The notes under the pieces were generated by a model. It saw nothing but the letters and a program-made list of their open reading frames with translations. It did no database searches and was not told the DNA's origin. From Lithobates sylvaticus (lineage: Eukaryota > Chordata > Amphibia > Anura > Ranidae): a DNA stretch of 64,000 bases. The DNA lies in NCBI GenBank assembly GCA_028564925.1, contig CM053033.1, positions 116,204,252-116,268,251 on the forward strand, in the 5' to 3' direction. Below, piece after piece: positions 33,586 to 44,782 of the stretch; the first letter of the stretch is position 1; every line of letters begins with the position of its first letter. Made by a program: the position numbers and the translations under genes.

Positions 33586-33976
33586 ACGCACATACAGATC
33601 CAACTACTTTTAGCTGATCTCTTTGCATTGCAACTCTGCATTAATCAGTGGTAAATGTGGTATACACTATATACAATCACCCGACACTAGTTAGTGTCCA
33701 AAATCCATGACTTGTCTTCACAGTTCACAAAAATACGTTTTAAATTCAAACTGTAGCACTGACGTAAGTAATTTTTATTTTTCACAGTAGCGCGACAATC
33801 CCTCCACCTCTAACTAATCACTGTAACCTTATGGCATGGACCCCTGTGCAAACAGGTGGTCATGCAAGCGGGTATCAAAAGGGTTAACACGAACCATAAA
33901 CTTCTCTCACGTCTCCTTAGATCTCAGCAAGGACGCCAGGTCATGAGTAGAAAGAAAAGATCTAAGTGCTCACAGC
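33586..33976. other. No recognisable feature
   Basis: Unassigned DNA of ordinary composition with no ORF over 60 codons and no terminal repeat that I can pair. Confidence 0.5.
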
Positions 33977-34440
33977 TTAAAGAGGTGTGCCCATCAAATT
34001 TTTTTTTTTAAAAGGCAGCAGCTACAAATACTGCAGCTGCTGACTTTTAAGAATCAGACACTTACCTGTCCCAGGGTCCAGCGATGAGGGGGAACGATAC
34101 CCCCACTTGTTCCCCGCTCCGCTCGCCGCGCCGGCATCCTTACTGTGGGCACCTGGCTGTGGCTTCACAGCCGGGCACCAACTGCGCATGCGCGAGCGGC
34201 GCCACACATCGTGATACGCCGCACAGTCATCTGGGACCTGTCACGTGTCCCAGATGACTGACTGCCGAGGGGAAGTGACGTGTCTAGCCCGGGCTGAGGA
34301 AGAGGCAGATTTTGTGGGACCACCTAGCAACAGGGCGAAATAGGTAAGTGAATTTTTTTTTTTTATCCAATTTTTTTTTTTTTGTCAGATTTTATGTAGA
34401 TACACACAATGTTGTAATTTTGGTGGAAACACCACTTTAA
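33977..34440. mobile_element. TTAA-type MITE, class B
   Basis: TTAAAGAGGTGTGCCCATC at 33977 and GGTGGAAACACCACTTTAA at 34440 are inverted ends with TTAA (464 bp). The CpG-rich centre contains an inverted pair CATCTGGGAC and GTCCCAGATG. Its right TTAA is also the left TTAA of the 5-kb element, the same arrangement as at 17864. Confidence 0.75.
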
Positions 34441-34984
34441 CCACTTGCCGACCGCCCCATGTACATATACGTCGGCAGAATGGCACGTACAGGCAGAACC
34501 ACGTACCTGTACGTGCCATTCTTCAGGCGGTTGGGGGGTCCGATCGGACCCCCCTCCGCCGGCGGGGACGGTCGGCATCGCTTCAGGAGCGATCCGGGAC
34601 GAGGGGACGGCCAGTGGTTTCTGGCCACCCCCTCGCGATCGCTCCTGGCGAATGAAAAGCTTCCCCTTCCTGTCTATTGTATAGACAGGAAGGCGGAAGT
34701 GATGTCACGCTCGGTGCGCCGGTCTATGTGACCGGAGACGCCGAGCGGCGAACATGTACAGGTTAGTGCACAACAGTACACTGACACCAGTACAGTTAGG
34801 CACATATTCCACCCCCCTGTCACCCCCTGATCACCCCCCAGATCACCCCCTCCCCCCCCAGTCACAGTGTCACTAATTGCAGTGATCATTTATTTACTGA
34901 TCACTGCATTTAGTGTCAGTGTGACTGTAATAACTGTCAGGGCAGTTAGTTTTAGGTCCTAGGTAGCCCCCTACCCCCCCCTAA

Positions 34985-35800
34985 TAAAGGTTTAACCCCT
35001 TGATTGCCCCTAGTTAACCCCTTCACCCCCTTTTGCCAGTGTCACTAAGCGATCGTTTTTCTGATCGCTGCATTGTGTCACTAGGTAACCATTTTTTTTT
35101 TATTTTAACCGCCATGTTTTATATAGGTTCATAAATAGTTTTATAGGTCAGGTACCCCCATATTACAACCTAAATAAAGGTTTTAACCCCCTGATTGCCC
35201 CTAGAGTTAACCCTTTCACCAGTAATCACCGTATAACTGTCACTGGTGACGCTGGTTAGCCAGTTAGTTATTTCGTTATTTAGGTTCCCCGTCAGGTTTT
35301 TATATAGCGTCAGGTACCCCCATATATTACCTAATAAAGGTTTTAACCCCCTGATTGCCCCTAGTTAACCCTTTCACCCCCTTTTGCCAGTGTCACTAAG
35401 CGATCGTTTTTCTGATCGCTGCATTAGTGTCGCTAGGTAACCAGTTTTTTTTTAGGTTAACCGCCATGTTTATATAGGTTCATAAATAGGTTTATAGGTC
35501 AGGTACCCCCATATTACAACCTAAAGGTTTTAACCCCCTGATTGCCCCTAGAGTTAACCCTTTCACCAGTGATCACCATATAACTGTCACTGGTGACGCT
35601 GGTTAGCCAGTTAGTTATTTCGTTATTTAGGTTCCCCGTCAGGTTTTTATATAGCGTCAGGTACCCCCATATATTACCTAATAAAGGTTTAACCCCCTGA
35701 TTGCCCCTAGTTAACCCTTTCACCCCCTTTTGCCAGTGTCACTAAGCGATTGTTTTTTTGATCGCTGCATTAGTGTCACTGGTGCCGCTAGGTAGCCAGT
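34985..35800. repeat. ~350-bp higher-order tandem repeat
   Basis: TGATTGCCCCTAG recurs at 35001, 35192, 35352, 35539 and 35699. Alternate spacings of about 190 and 160 bp give a dimeric period near 350 bp. Each dimer holds CACTAAGCGATCGTTTTTCT and ACTGTCACTGGTGACGCTGG. About 2.3 dimers. Confidence 0.85.
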
Positions 35801-36639
35801 TTTTTTTTGTATTACTGTTACGGGTGACGCTGGTTAGTTAGCTTGTTTTTTATACTGTCAGGGCACCCGCCATTTATTACCCAATAACGGTTTAACCCCC
35901 TGATCGCCCGGCGGGTGATATCAATTAGGTTTTAGGGTCAAATAAGGTCTGCGTCGCCCCAGGTTAGTGCCAGTACCGCAAACACCCACGCGCAAAGCAT
36001 ACACCTCCCTTAGTGGTATAGTATCTGAACAGATCAATATCTGATCTGATCAGATCTATACTAGCGTCCCAGCAGTTTAGGGTTCCAAAAAAAAACGCAT
36101 TGTTAGCGGGATCAGCCCAGATACCTGCTAGCACCTGCGTTTTCCCCCTCCGCCCAGCCCACCCAAGTGCAGTATCGATCGATCACTGTCACTTACAAAA
36201 CACTAAGCACACATAACTGCAGCGTTCGCAGAGTCAGGCCTGATCCCTGCGATCGCTAACAGTTTTTTTTGTGGTAGCGCTTTGATTCAGTCGCTTCAGT
36301 CAGGAGCTTTTTTACCTGTGAATCTCAAAAAAATAAAAAAAAATAAAATAGTTGTCGTTTTATTATTCTCTCTCTCTCTCTCTATTCTCTCTCTATCGTT
36401 GCTCTTTTTTTACTCCATTCTATTCTGCAATGTTTTATTATGTTTTATCATGCTTGCTTTTCAGGTATGTAATTTTGTTTACTGTGTTTCAGTGTTAAGC
36501 ATTTTTTTGTTTTCAGGTGCGCCATTCAGTTGCAACGCGGATTTATTTATCTTGACAGCAACAGCGTTTGCTCCCACGATACATAAAGCCGCGACTCCAA
36601 CGCTGTAGGAGGTGATTTCACCACCACAGTTAAAAAAAA

Positions 36640-36785
36640 GAGCATATATGCCGAAGCATGGGGGCAGCAGGGGGGGCGGAGGAGCGATTGGCTCCTAATG
36701 CCACGTACATACGGTCGAAATTCCGACCGTGTGTACACGGCATAACTTTTGCGGGAGGATGCCCCCATGCATCGGCATATATAAA
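36640..36785. repeat. Hairpin within the TTAA element
   Basis: GCATATATGCCGAAGCATGG and GCATCGGCATATATA are inverted, with GGGGGCA opposite TGCCCCC. A second, inner hairpin has ACGGTCGAAATTCCGACCGT. The outer pair also occurs, less complete, at 28664-28755. Confidence 0.75.
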
Positions 36786-37954
36786 TGGTGCATGTATGCC
36801 CATCATTAGAAGTGGGTGGATGAAGGGAGGTATTCTAATGGTGGGCATACCCACCAATCAATCTCTTTTTTTTTTTTTTCGTTCAGCCAAGAGGCTGCAT
36901 GAAAAAAAAAAGATTACAATATATGTCCAGTATGTTGCTGGACTTTGAATGGTTATACCAGAATGATGCCTGCAGGTTTAGGTATCATCTTGGTATCATT
37001 CTTTTCAGCCAGTGATCGGCTTTCATGTAAAAGCAATTCTAGCGGGTAATTAGCCTCTAGATTGCTTTTACAAGCAGTGGGAGGAATGTCCCCCCTCCCG
37101 GATATAAACCGCGCCATTGGGAAATTGGGAAAGCATTTTATCACACCAATCTTGGTGTGGTCAGATGCTTTGAGGGCAGAGGAAAGATCTAGGGTCTAAT
37201 AGACCCCAATTTTTTTCAAAAAAAGAGTACCTGTCACTGCCTATTGCTATCATAGGGGATATTTACATTCCCTGAGATAACAATAAAAATCATAACAAAG
37301 AAAAAAAATGGAAGGAACAGTTTAAAAATAAAATAAAAAAGCTAAATAAATAAAAAAAAAACAAAAAAACAAAAAAAAAGGCGTACACAAGCGTTGGTCT
37401 GGCGTCATATGTAAACAGCAATTGCACCATGCATGTGAGGTATCACCGCGAAGGTCAGATCGAGGGCAGTAATTTTAGCAGTAGACCTCCTCCGTGAATC
37501 TAATGTGGTATCATGTAAAGGCTTTTAAAGGCTTTTAAAAATGTATGTAGTTTGTCGCCACTGCGTGTTTGTGCGCAATTTTAAAGCATGTCGTGTTTGG
37601 TATCCATGTACTCGGCCTAAGATCATATTTTTTATTTCATCAAAAATTTGAGCAATATAGTGTGTTTTAGTGCATTAAAATAAAAAAAAAAGTGTATTTT
37701 TTCCACAAAAAATGCGTTTGAAAAATCGCTGCGCAAATACTGTGTGGAAAAAAAAAAATGCAACACCCACCATTTTAATCTGTAGGGCCTTTGCTTTAAC
37801 AATATATATAGTGTTTGGGGGTTCAACGTAATTTTCTTGCAAAAAAAAAAATATGTTTTCATGTAAACAAAAAGTGTCAGAAAGGGCTTTGTCTACAAGT
37901 GGTTAGAAGAGTGGGTGACGTGTGACATAGGCTTCTAAATGTTGTGCATAAAAT

Positions 37955-39030
37955 GCCAGGACAGTTCAAACCCCCCCCAAATGACCCCATTTTGGAAAGT
38001 AGACACCCCAAGCTATTTGATGAGAGCAATGTTGAGCCCATTAAATATTTTTTTTTTTTTGTCCCAAGAGATTGAATAATGAAAAAAAAATATATATATA
38101 TTTTTTTTTTTACAAAAAGTTGTCACTAAATGATATATTGCTCAAACATGCCATGGGCATATGTGGAAATACACCCCAAAATACATTCTGTTGCTTCTCC
38201 TGAGTACGGGGATACCACATGTGTGGGACTTTTTGGGAGCCTAGCTGCGTACGGAACCCCAAAAACCAAGCACCGCCTTCAGGCTTTCTAAGGGTGTAAT
38301 TTTTTTATTTCACTTCTCACTGCCAATCACAGTTTCGGAGGCCATGGAATGCCCAGATGGGATAAAACCCCCCAAAATGACCCCATTTTGGAAAGTAGAC
38401 ACCCCAAGCTATTTGATGAGAGGTATGGTGAGTATTTTGCAGATCTCGCTTTTTGTCACAAAGTTTTGAAAATTGAAAAAAAGAAAAAAACATTTTTTTT
38501 TCTTTACTTTTTTCTTCATTTTCAAAAACAAATGAGAGCTGTAAAATACTCACCATGCCTCTCAACAAATAGCTTGGGGTGTCTACTTTCCAAAATGGGG
38601 TCATTTGGGGGGGGTTTGTGCTATTTTGGCATTTTATGGCCTTCGAAACGGTGATAGGTAGTGAGGAGAGAAATCAAAAATTTGCACCCTTAGAAATCCT
38701 GAAGGCGGTGCTTGGGTTTCGGGGCCCCGTACGCGGCTAGGCTCCCAAAAAGTCCCACACATGTGGTATCCCCATACTCAGGAGAAGCAGCAAAATGTAT
38801 TTTGGGGTGCAATTCCACATATAACTATGGCATGTGTGAGCAATATATCATTTAGTGACAACTTTTTGAAAAAAAAAAAAAATCTTTTTTATTTTTGTCT
38901 TTATTCAATCACTTGGGACTAAAAAAAAAAATATTCAATGGGCTCAACATGCCTCTCAGCAAATAGCTTGGGGTGTCTACTTTCCAAAATGGGGTCATTT
39001 GGGGGGGTTTTGTACTTCTCTGCCATTTTA
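37955..39030. repeat. ~1.07-kb foldback (inverted repeat)
   Basis: The left arm (about 37955-38490) is the reverse complement of the right arm (about 38505-39030) at roughly 85-90% identity by eye. Landmarks pair in order: CCAAATGACCCCATTTTGGA with TCCAAAATGGGGTCATTTGG, AAATGATATATTGCTCA with its complement, CACATGTGTGGGACTTTTTG with CAAAAAGTCCCACACATGTG, CACCGCCTTCAGG with CCTGAAGGCGGTG. The centre is an A/T-rich run at about 38470-38520. Confidence 0.9.
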
Positions 39031-39485
39031 GCACCTCAAGAAATGAAATAGGCAGTCATAAATTAAAAGTGGTGTAAATTCCAGAAAATGTACTCTAGTT
39101 TGTAGACGCTATAACTTTTGCGCAAACCAATAAATATACGCTTATTGGCATTTTTTTTACTAAAGACATGTGGCTGAATACATTTTGGCCCAAATGTTTG
39201 ACTAAAATTGAGTTTATTACATTTTTTTTATAACAAAAAGTAGAAAATCTCTTTTTTTTTCAAAATTTTCGCTCTTTTTCCATTTATATCGCAAAAAATA
39301 AAAATCACAGAGGCAATCAAATACCATCAAAAGAAAGCTCTATTTGTGGGAAGAAAAGGACGCAAATTTCGTTTGGTTACAAAATTGCATGACCGCGCAA
39401 TTACCAGTTAAAGTAGTGCAGTGCGAAATTGAAAAAAGACCTCTGGTCCTTTGGCTGCCAAATGGTCCGGGGCTGAAGTGGTTAA

Positions 39486-39833
39486 GTATAAGATAACATT
39501 TTTGTGCTCAAACACAAACTACTCACATAAAGATGACATAAAGATAAAAAATACAGCATGTAAAGCCGACAATTGTGTCAATTGGCAGCAGAGGGTGACA
39601 TCATGTGTAGCTCCTCCCCCCATACGCGTTACGTTCAATCAGAACTTCAACGTCACCAGACTCCTCCCCCCTTCCCTTCGTTAGCAGATGGAGGCACTTG
39701 GGGAAGGGGGGAGGAGTCCGGTGACGTGGATGTCCGTGACGTCAACGGATCTCCGACGGAACTCCCCGATGACCCGGAAGCCGACGGAGAGGTGAGTACC
39801 GATCAAAAAAATGAATCTTCAATTTCCACAGCC

Positions 39834-39890
<57 letters not shown>
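39486..39890. repeat. Unassigned DNA, then a TA microsatellite
   Basis: 39486-39830 has no recognisable gene; it contains an inverted pair CTCCTCCCCCCTTCCC (39661) and GGGAAGGGGGGAGGAG (39699). A (TA)25-type microsatellite follows at about 39836-39887, preceded by CACAGCCCTAAT, the phrase that also borders the TA tracts at 32220 and 33490. Confidence 0.6.
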
Positions 39891-40154
39891 ATGTATAACA
39901 GTATATATATATGTGGGTGTATAGTTGGTATATATATATATATATGGTAGTGTGTATATAGCTGTCTGTGTAGTACTGAAAACTGAACACCCTAAGTTCG
40001 ACCACGAAAAATCGTAGTACACATGCGTCTGGCAGGGATCCAACTCACTTGCCTTTTCTGCATTAAATTTGCCTCAGAACCTGTGTAATTCATATGTGTT
40101 CAGGTTTAAAGGAATGAGGTGGCAACCCTAGCTGCACTGCGCAGGAATCTGACG

Positions 40155-40795
40155 CATGTGCACTAGGGACCAGATTTTTCGCGGTCACAGTGCTATGCGG
40201 CAGGCGGAAATCCGACGCATGCGTACTAGGGGCCGGGTTTTCGGGGATGAACTGCACATGCGTCGGGTGGGAATCCGGCGCATGCGTACTAAGGGGACTT
40301 TTTTCCTGAGGCCGTACAGTGAATGCTTCAGGGTTGCAATAGAAAAAAATGGGAATATAAAAACAGCACAGAGCATACAGAGCATTATAAAGAACACATT
40401 AATTTCCGTAACACAGAGCAAACAGAACAGAGCGCATAACACAGAGCATACAACGTAGAGCAGACAACAAAGAGCACACAACATAGAGCACACAGAACAG
40501 AGCAGACATCGCAGAGCAGACAGCGCAGAGCATAGAGAAAAGAGCACAGAACGCTGAGCAAACAGAACAGAGCACACCACGTAGAGCACACAGAGCAGAG
40601 CGCACAATGCAGAGCAGACAGAACAGAGCGCAGAGCAGACAGCGCAGGGCACACAATGCAGAACAGAGCACACAATGCAGAACAGAGCACACAACGCAGA
40701 GCAGATCACACAATGCAGAGCACACAGAGCAGACAGCGTAGAGCAGACAACGCAGAGCACACAGCGGAGAGAAGACAGCACAGAGCACAGCACAC
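40155..40795. repeat. 75-bp repeats and an AGAGCA-type minisatellite
   Basis: At 40155-40310 a unit of about 75 bp with GACGCATGCGTACTAGGG occurs three times. From 40370 to 40795 a minisatellite of GAGCACACAACGCAGAGCAG-type units fills over 400 bp. The long Cys/Leu/Ala-rich ORFs on the minus strand are by-products. Confidence 0.88.
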
Positions 40796-40828
40796 ATACG
40801 TAAACATATTGAGAACCTAAAATGTCCA

Positions 40829-42029
40829 TTAACCGCCTACCAGCCGCCGCAGAAGGGAATGGCTGGGCGAAACGATGATACCTTACGTCGATTCACCTAT
40901 TGGCCACTAGGGGCGCTCGCGCACCGGCAGCGTGTGCCCGGCGGGAGCGATGACCGCCAGGCTCCCGCGATCGCTCATGACAGAGCGAGAACCGGGATCT
41001 GTGTGTGTGTAAACACACAGATCCCGGTTCTCTCAGGGGAGTAGAGACAGATTGTGTGTTCATACTAGGTATGAACACCGACCTCTCTCTCCTCCTAGAC
41101 AGTCCCATCCCCCCTACAGTTAGAACACACTTAGGGAACACAGTTAACCCCTTGATCGCCCCCTAGTGTTAACCCCTTCCCTGCCAGTGACATTTATACA
41201 GTAATCAGTGCACTTTTATAGCACTGATCGCTGTGTAATTGTCAATGGTCCCAAAAATGTATCAAAAGTGTCCAATTTGTCCGCCGCAATATCGCAGTTC
41301 CGATAAAAAAAAAAAAAATCGCAGATCACTACTAGTAAAAAAAATTTAATAAAAAATATAAAAATGCCATAAATCTATCCCCTATTTTGTAGACGCTATA
41401 ACTTTTGCGTAAACCAATCAATATACGTTTATTGCAATTTTTTAACAAAAATATGTAGAAGAATACATATCGGCCTAAACTGAGGAAAAAAAAATATTTG
41501 ATAAAAAATGTGGGATATTTATTATAGCAAAAAGTAAAAGATATTGGTAAAATTAATTTACTAAAGGCAAATCCACTTTGCACTACAAGTGCACTCGGAA
41601 GTGCAGTCGCTTTAGATCTGAGGGGAAGATCTGAAATGAGGGGAAGCTTTGCTCATTTTATCATCCAATTATGTACAAGCAAAAATGCTGTTTTTTATTT
41701 TCCTTGCATGTCCCCCTCACATCTACAGCGACTTTACTTCCATGTGCACTTGCAGTGCAAAGTAGATTTACCTTTAGTAAATAAACCCCATTGTGTTTTT
41801 TTCAAAATTGTCGTTTTTTATTTGTTTATAGCGCAAAAAATAAAAACCCACCAATAAAATAAAATACCACCAAAAGAAAGCCCTATTTGTGGGGAAAAAA
41901 AGGACGTCCATTTTGTTTGGGTACAGCGTCGCACGACCGCACAATTGTCAGTAAAAGCAACGCAGTGCCCTATCACAAAAAATGGCCTGGTCATTGAGCA
42001 GCCAACTCTTCTGGGGCTGAAGTGGTTAA
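40829..42029. mobile_element. 1.2-kb TTAA element
   Basis: TTAACCGCCTACCAGCCGCC at 40829 and CTGGGGCTGAAGTGGTTAA at 42029 are the ends. An inverted pair GAGAACCGGGATCTGTGTG (about 40988) and ACACAGATCCCGGTTCTC (about 41017) forms a perfect hairpin. The 3' part (ATTTATAGCGCAAAAAATAA, CACCAAAAGAAAG) is shared with other TTAA elements here. It contains one nested MITE. Confidence 0.82.
41557..41782. mobile_element. 226-bp MITE with TAA target duplication
   Basis: TTTACTAAAGG and CCTTTAGTAAA ends are flanked by TAA on both sides (41554-41556 and 41783-41785). Subterminal CACTTTGCACTACAAGTGCA pairs with TGCACTTGCAGTGCAAAGT. A TWA target duplication points to PIF/Harbinger. Confidence 0.75.
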
Positions 42030-42437
42030 ACTGCGTCAAGAGACACTTGGAAAGTGGAAAAAAAGTAATTTTTCAAACGGTGCAAAATTGGAGGATATTC
42101 GGACTCCTAGCCAAGGACGACCGACAGAGGTGTGTGCTCAATTCATCAAGGAAACAAAATTCACCATCAAATGTGCTACCACCACCAGTGAAGGTAATAG
42201 GGTACTCTTACCAAATGGTGTGGGCTACCTGCCAGTAGCAGAGAGCCAAACAAGCAAAACTGATGGGGTCTTAAACATCACAGAAACCAGCATGTGGATT
42301 GTTCAGCAGTGCAGATTCGACAATCAAGCTTTCAGAGACCAACATCAAGAAAGCATAACGATCCAAGCTCAGCATATAGAGACTCATCGGCTCCACCAGT
42401 CAACAGGAAGGAGTCATACAGGAAAAAAAGATTGCCA
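42030..42437 (+). other. Unidentified open reading frame segment
   Basis: An open frame runs from the end of the TTAA element to 42477 (about 150 codons counted from a GTG at 42022). The protein is polar, with KLRQETLGKWKKSNF, EVCAQFIKETKF and VAESQTSKTDG. I recognise no domain. Its start lies in a MITE end and its stop in Penelope-like sequence, so it is more likely a slice of an unknown element ORF than a host gene. Confidence 0.25.
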
Positions 42438-42840
42438 CATGGCTAAAAATGTATTACACTTACATCAATGTAGATAAAAACAGGCCTTTGTATAATGTGA
42501 TCACAAGGAGAAGAACGCAGTGTTGTGGAGCCAGAGCGGTACGTCCCAACATTTAGTCTACCAAGACACCATCTGGGGTATGGGACCCATACCCTAGATG
42601 ATGTCTTGGTAGACGAAACGTTGGTACGTTGGTAGACAAAACGTTGGGATGTACCGCGCTGGCTCCACAACACTGCGTTCTTCTTGTAATCACATTATAC
42701 AAAGGCCTGTTTTTAACTACATTAAAGTACTGTAAGCTCAATACTTTATCCAATACATTTTTAGCCAAGGATTTTTCAGTAATTCTAACTGCACCCCTCT
42801 GAGCCCTTGAAAAAGCCGACTCGGTGAAACACCTTGGATA
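42438..42840. mobile_element. Inverted pair of Penelope-like terminal repeats
   Basis: GGCTAAAAATGTATT (42440) pairs with AATACATTTTTAGCC (about 42750), and AAAACAGGCCTTTGTATAAT (42478) with ATTATACAAAGGCCTGTTTT (about 42696). The centre has TACCAAGACACCATCT and AGATGATGTCTTGGTA. The right half has a hammerhead-like core (42594-42620), and another follows at 42807-42830 with GAAACACC. No coding part. Confidence 0.7.
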
Positions 42841-42923
42841 GAGTTATCCTTTCCTATTGTGATGTTTTCATATGTTTAAATGTATGCATTATAACTACAT
42901 GTAAATGTATCACAATATTATCC

Positions 42924-43771
42924 ACTTCAATACCAGGCACTTATACACCTTCCTGCCCAAGCCCATTTTCAGCTTTCAGCGCTGTTGACAATTGTGCGGT
43001 CATGCTACACCGTACCCAAACACATTTTTTATCATTTTATTCCCATAAATAGAGCTTTGTTTTCAATGACGGCCACTGATATGGCTGCACTGACGGGCAC
43101 CAATGAGGTGGCACTGATGATGGGCACTGGTATGCGGCACTGATGGGCACTTGTAGGCGGCACTGACGGGTACTTATGGGTGGCACTGATGGGTGGCACG
43201 GATGGCCACTGATGTGTGGCATTGATTACACTGATGGGTGGCATTGCTGAGCATCACTTTATTGTGCCACAGAGGTTCCAGTCAGTGCCCATTTGTGGGC
43301 ACTAATTGGCATATGTTTGGCATCATTTTTCACATGTGGATGGCCATGTGGGATGTACCTGGCCATCCACATGCTGGGGGGTTCCCTGGTGGTCCTGGCA
43401 GCTTCCCTGGTGGTCCAGTGTGGGCATCTGAGGGGGGCTGCGCTGATAAACAATCAGCGCAGACCCCCCCTATCAGGAGAGCCAATGATCGGCTCTCCTC
43501 TACTAACGTCTTTCAGACACGAGTGAGGAAAAGCCGATCACTGACTCTTCCTGTTTACATTGTGATCAGCCGCGATTGGACACGGCTGAACACGTGGTAA
43601 AGAGCCTCCTCTGAGAACGGTGTAGCGGTGTGTCAGACTGACACACCGCACCACCGATCGATGCGATGCGCTCCCCGATGAGCACGCGGTGGCTGTTATC
43701 CTGCAGGACGTCATATGACGCCAAGTCAGGAAAACAGAACCACCGCTATAGGCTGGGCGGGAAGTGGTTAT
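42924..43771. mobile_element. TTAA-family element with decayed ends
   Basis: CCACTTCAATACCAGGCACTT at the left and GGCGGGAAGTGGTTA at the right resemble class A ends, but neither TTAA is intact. At 43060-43250 GGCACTGATGGGTG-type units are repeated about 12 times. The 3' part has the inverted pair TGTGTCAGACTGACACA and CACATGTGGATGGCCATGTG. No gene. Confidence 0.6.
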
Positions 43772-44427
43772 ATAGCTGGGGAAGGACCTCTATCTTCAGG
43801 GGTGCATAATCTGAGAAAGTTTTTCATGTTTTTAAGGGGGTGTATTTATCCCCAATCTTGTCTTTTTACATTGGTAAATGGGGGTTCCATATATTTGTGA
43901 AATCCTTCTTTGTGGTAACAAGTAGATGTCACTACTGAGAAATTTCCAGTATCCAGAGAATTAATACATATTAATGGCCACCAGATGGCGTCGGTACATG
44001 TAATTGTATATTGAACGTAATTAGGATTATTTCTTTATTTCAGGATTATTCATTATAATTTAAATTATATTGTTTGCATTGTATTATTGTCACACATGGT
44101 ATTAGGATGCATAGGATATGGCTAGATGCTATGTTTTTACCGCTTGACGCACTGCCGTCATTATAGCATTCTCAGAGACAGTATAAATAGGCCTGGCAGA
44201 CACCTGACTCCCATACCCTTTGACAAAGTCACGTGATCTGTGACGATACGCGTCAGGAAGGAAGTCAGGTGCCTTTGTTTACTTCCGGTTTTAGGCCGAG
44301 ACCGGAAGTCTCTCCACCTATATGCGGTTTTCACCAAACTTTAATGTGAGTGGATATTTTTATTAATAAATATGTTTTAAATGATACCACACATTGGAGC
44401 GCTTTATCCTTTCACCCTTTTATGATA
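43772..44427 (+). mobile_element. Penelope-like terminal repeat with TATA box and hammerhead-like core
   Basis: TATAAATA at 44182-44189 lies about 30 bp upstream of TTGACAA (44220-44226), stem II GTCAC/GTGAC and a box 2 variant at 44244-44248, followed by ACGCGTCA. This is the layout known for Penelope pLTRs, in which a hammerhead motif sits near the start of the RNA. AATAAA occurs at 44367. No coding part remains. Confidence 0.65.
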
Positions 44428-44769
44428 GAAACAGGTAACCACCGCTCCAAGACTCTCCTTCCAGGCGAATGCTCCTGCTCCTGTGTGGGAGCCCCAGGTG
44501 CTGGCTATTAGCACAACAATTTGGAAAATCAGGAAGAACTCCGGACAGCCGCACACCGGGAAAATTAAAATTCAAAACGGTTTATTTAAAAGCAAAGAAT
44601 CACTTCAATCCAAACACGGCAAAAAGGGGGGTACAGAGCTGACGCGTCAGCTCTGTACCCCCATTTTTGCCGTGTTTGGATTGAAGTGATTCTTTGCTTT
44701 TAAATAAACCGTTTTGAATTTTAATTTTCCCAGTGTGCGGCTGTCCGGAGTTCTTCCTGATTTTCCAAA
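44428..44769. mobile_element. Insertion with 13-bp TSD containing a near-perfect palindrome
   Basis: CCCTTTTATGATA at 44415-44427 and 44770-44782 brackets a 342-bp insertion in a Penelope-like terminal repeat. The insert consists of a short left part (44428-44520) and a palindrome. Each arm carries AAATAAACCG and an ACGCGTCAGC end, so it is probably a head-to-head pair of partial pLTRs. Confidence 0.8.
44521..44768. repeat. 248-bp palindrome, arms of 124 bp
   Basis: Arms 44521-44644 and 44645-44768 are reverse complements with about two mismatches and no spacer; the centre is GAGCTGACGCGTCAGCTC. Mirror ORFs on both strands are its consequence. Confidence 0.95.
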
Positions 44770-44782
44770 CCCTTTTATGATA

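Larger units (their letters stand above)
34437..39485 (+). mobile_element. 5-kb non-autonomous TTAA (piggyBac) element
   Basis: TTAACCACTTGCCGACCGCC at 34437 and GGGGCTGAAGTGGTTAA at 39485 bound a 5,049-bp element. Parts in order: CpG-rich 5' end with an inverted pair around TTCCTGTCTAT (34665-34692), tandem repeats (34985-35800), then a 3' module matching the DNA downstream of the piggyBac transposase at 26411-31700, a hairpin (36640-36785), and a 1-kb foldback (37955-39030). No transposase is present. The shared 3' module suggests it is a deletion derivative of a piggyBac like the one at 24950. Confidence 0.78.

Noticed and set aside
36280-36608. Pyrimidine tract with CAG and GTATGT that looks like introns and exons of a host gene
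   Set aside because: The same sequence recurs at 26411-26720 and partly at 28825-28950 as part of a transposable-element module; the short 'exons' have no recognisable product.
40185-40829. 214-codon minus-strand ORF rich in Cys, Leu and Ala, with two overlapping ORFs in other frames
   Set aside because: It is the translation of the AGAGCA-type minisatellite at 40370-40795. All three frames are open because the repeat lacks stop codons.
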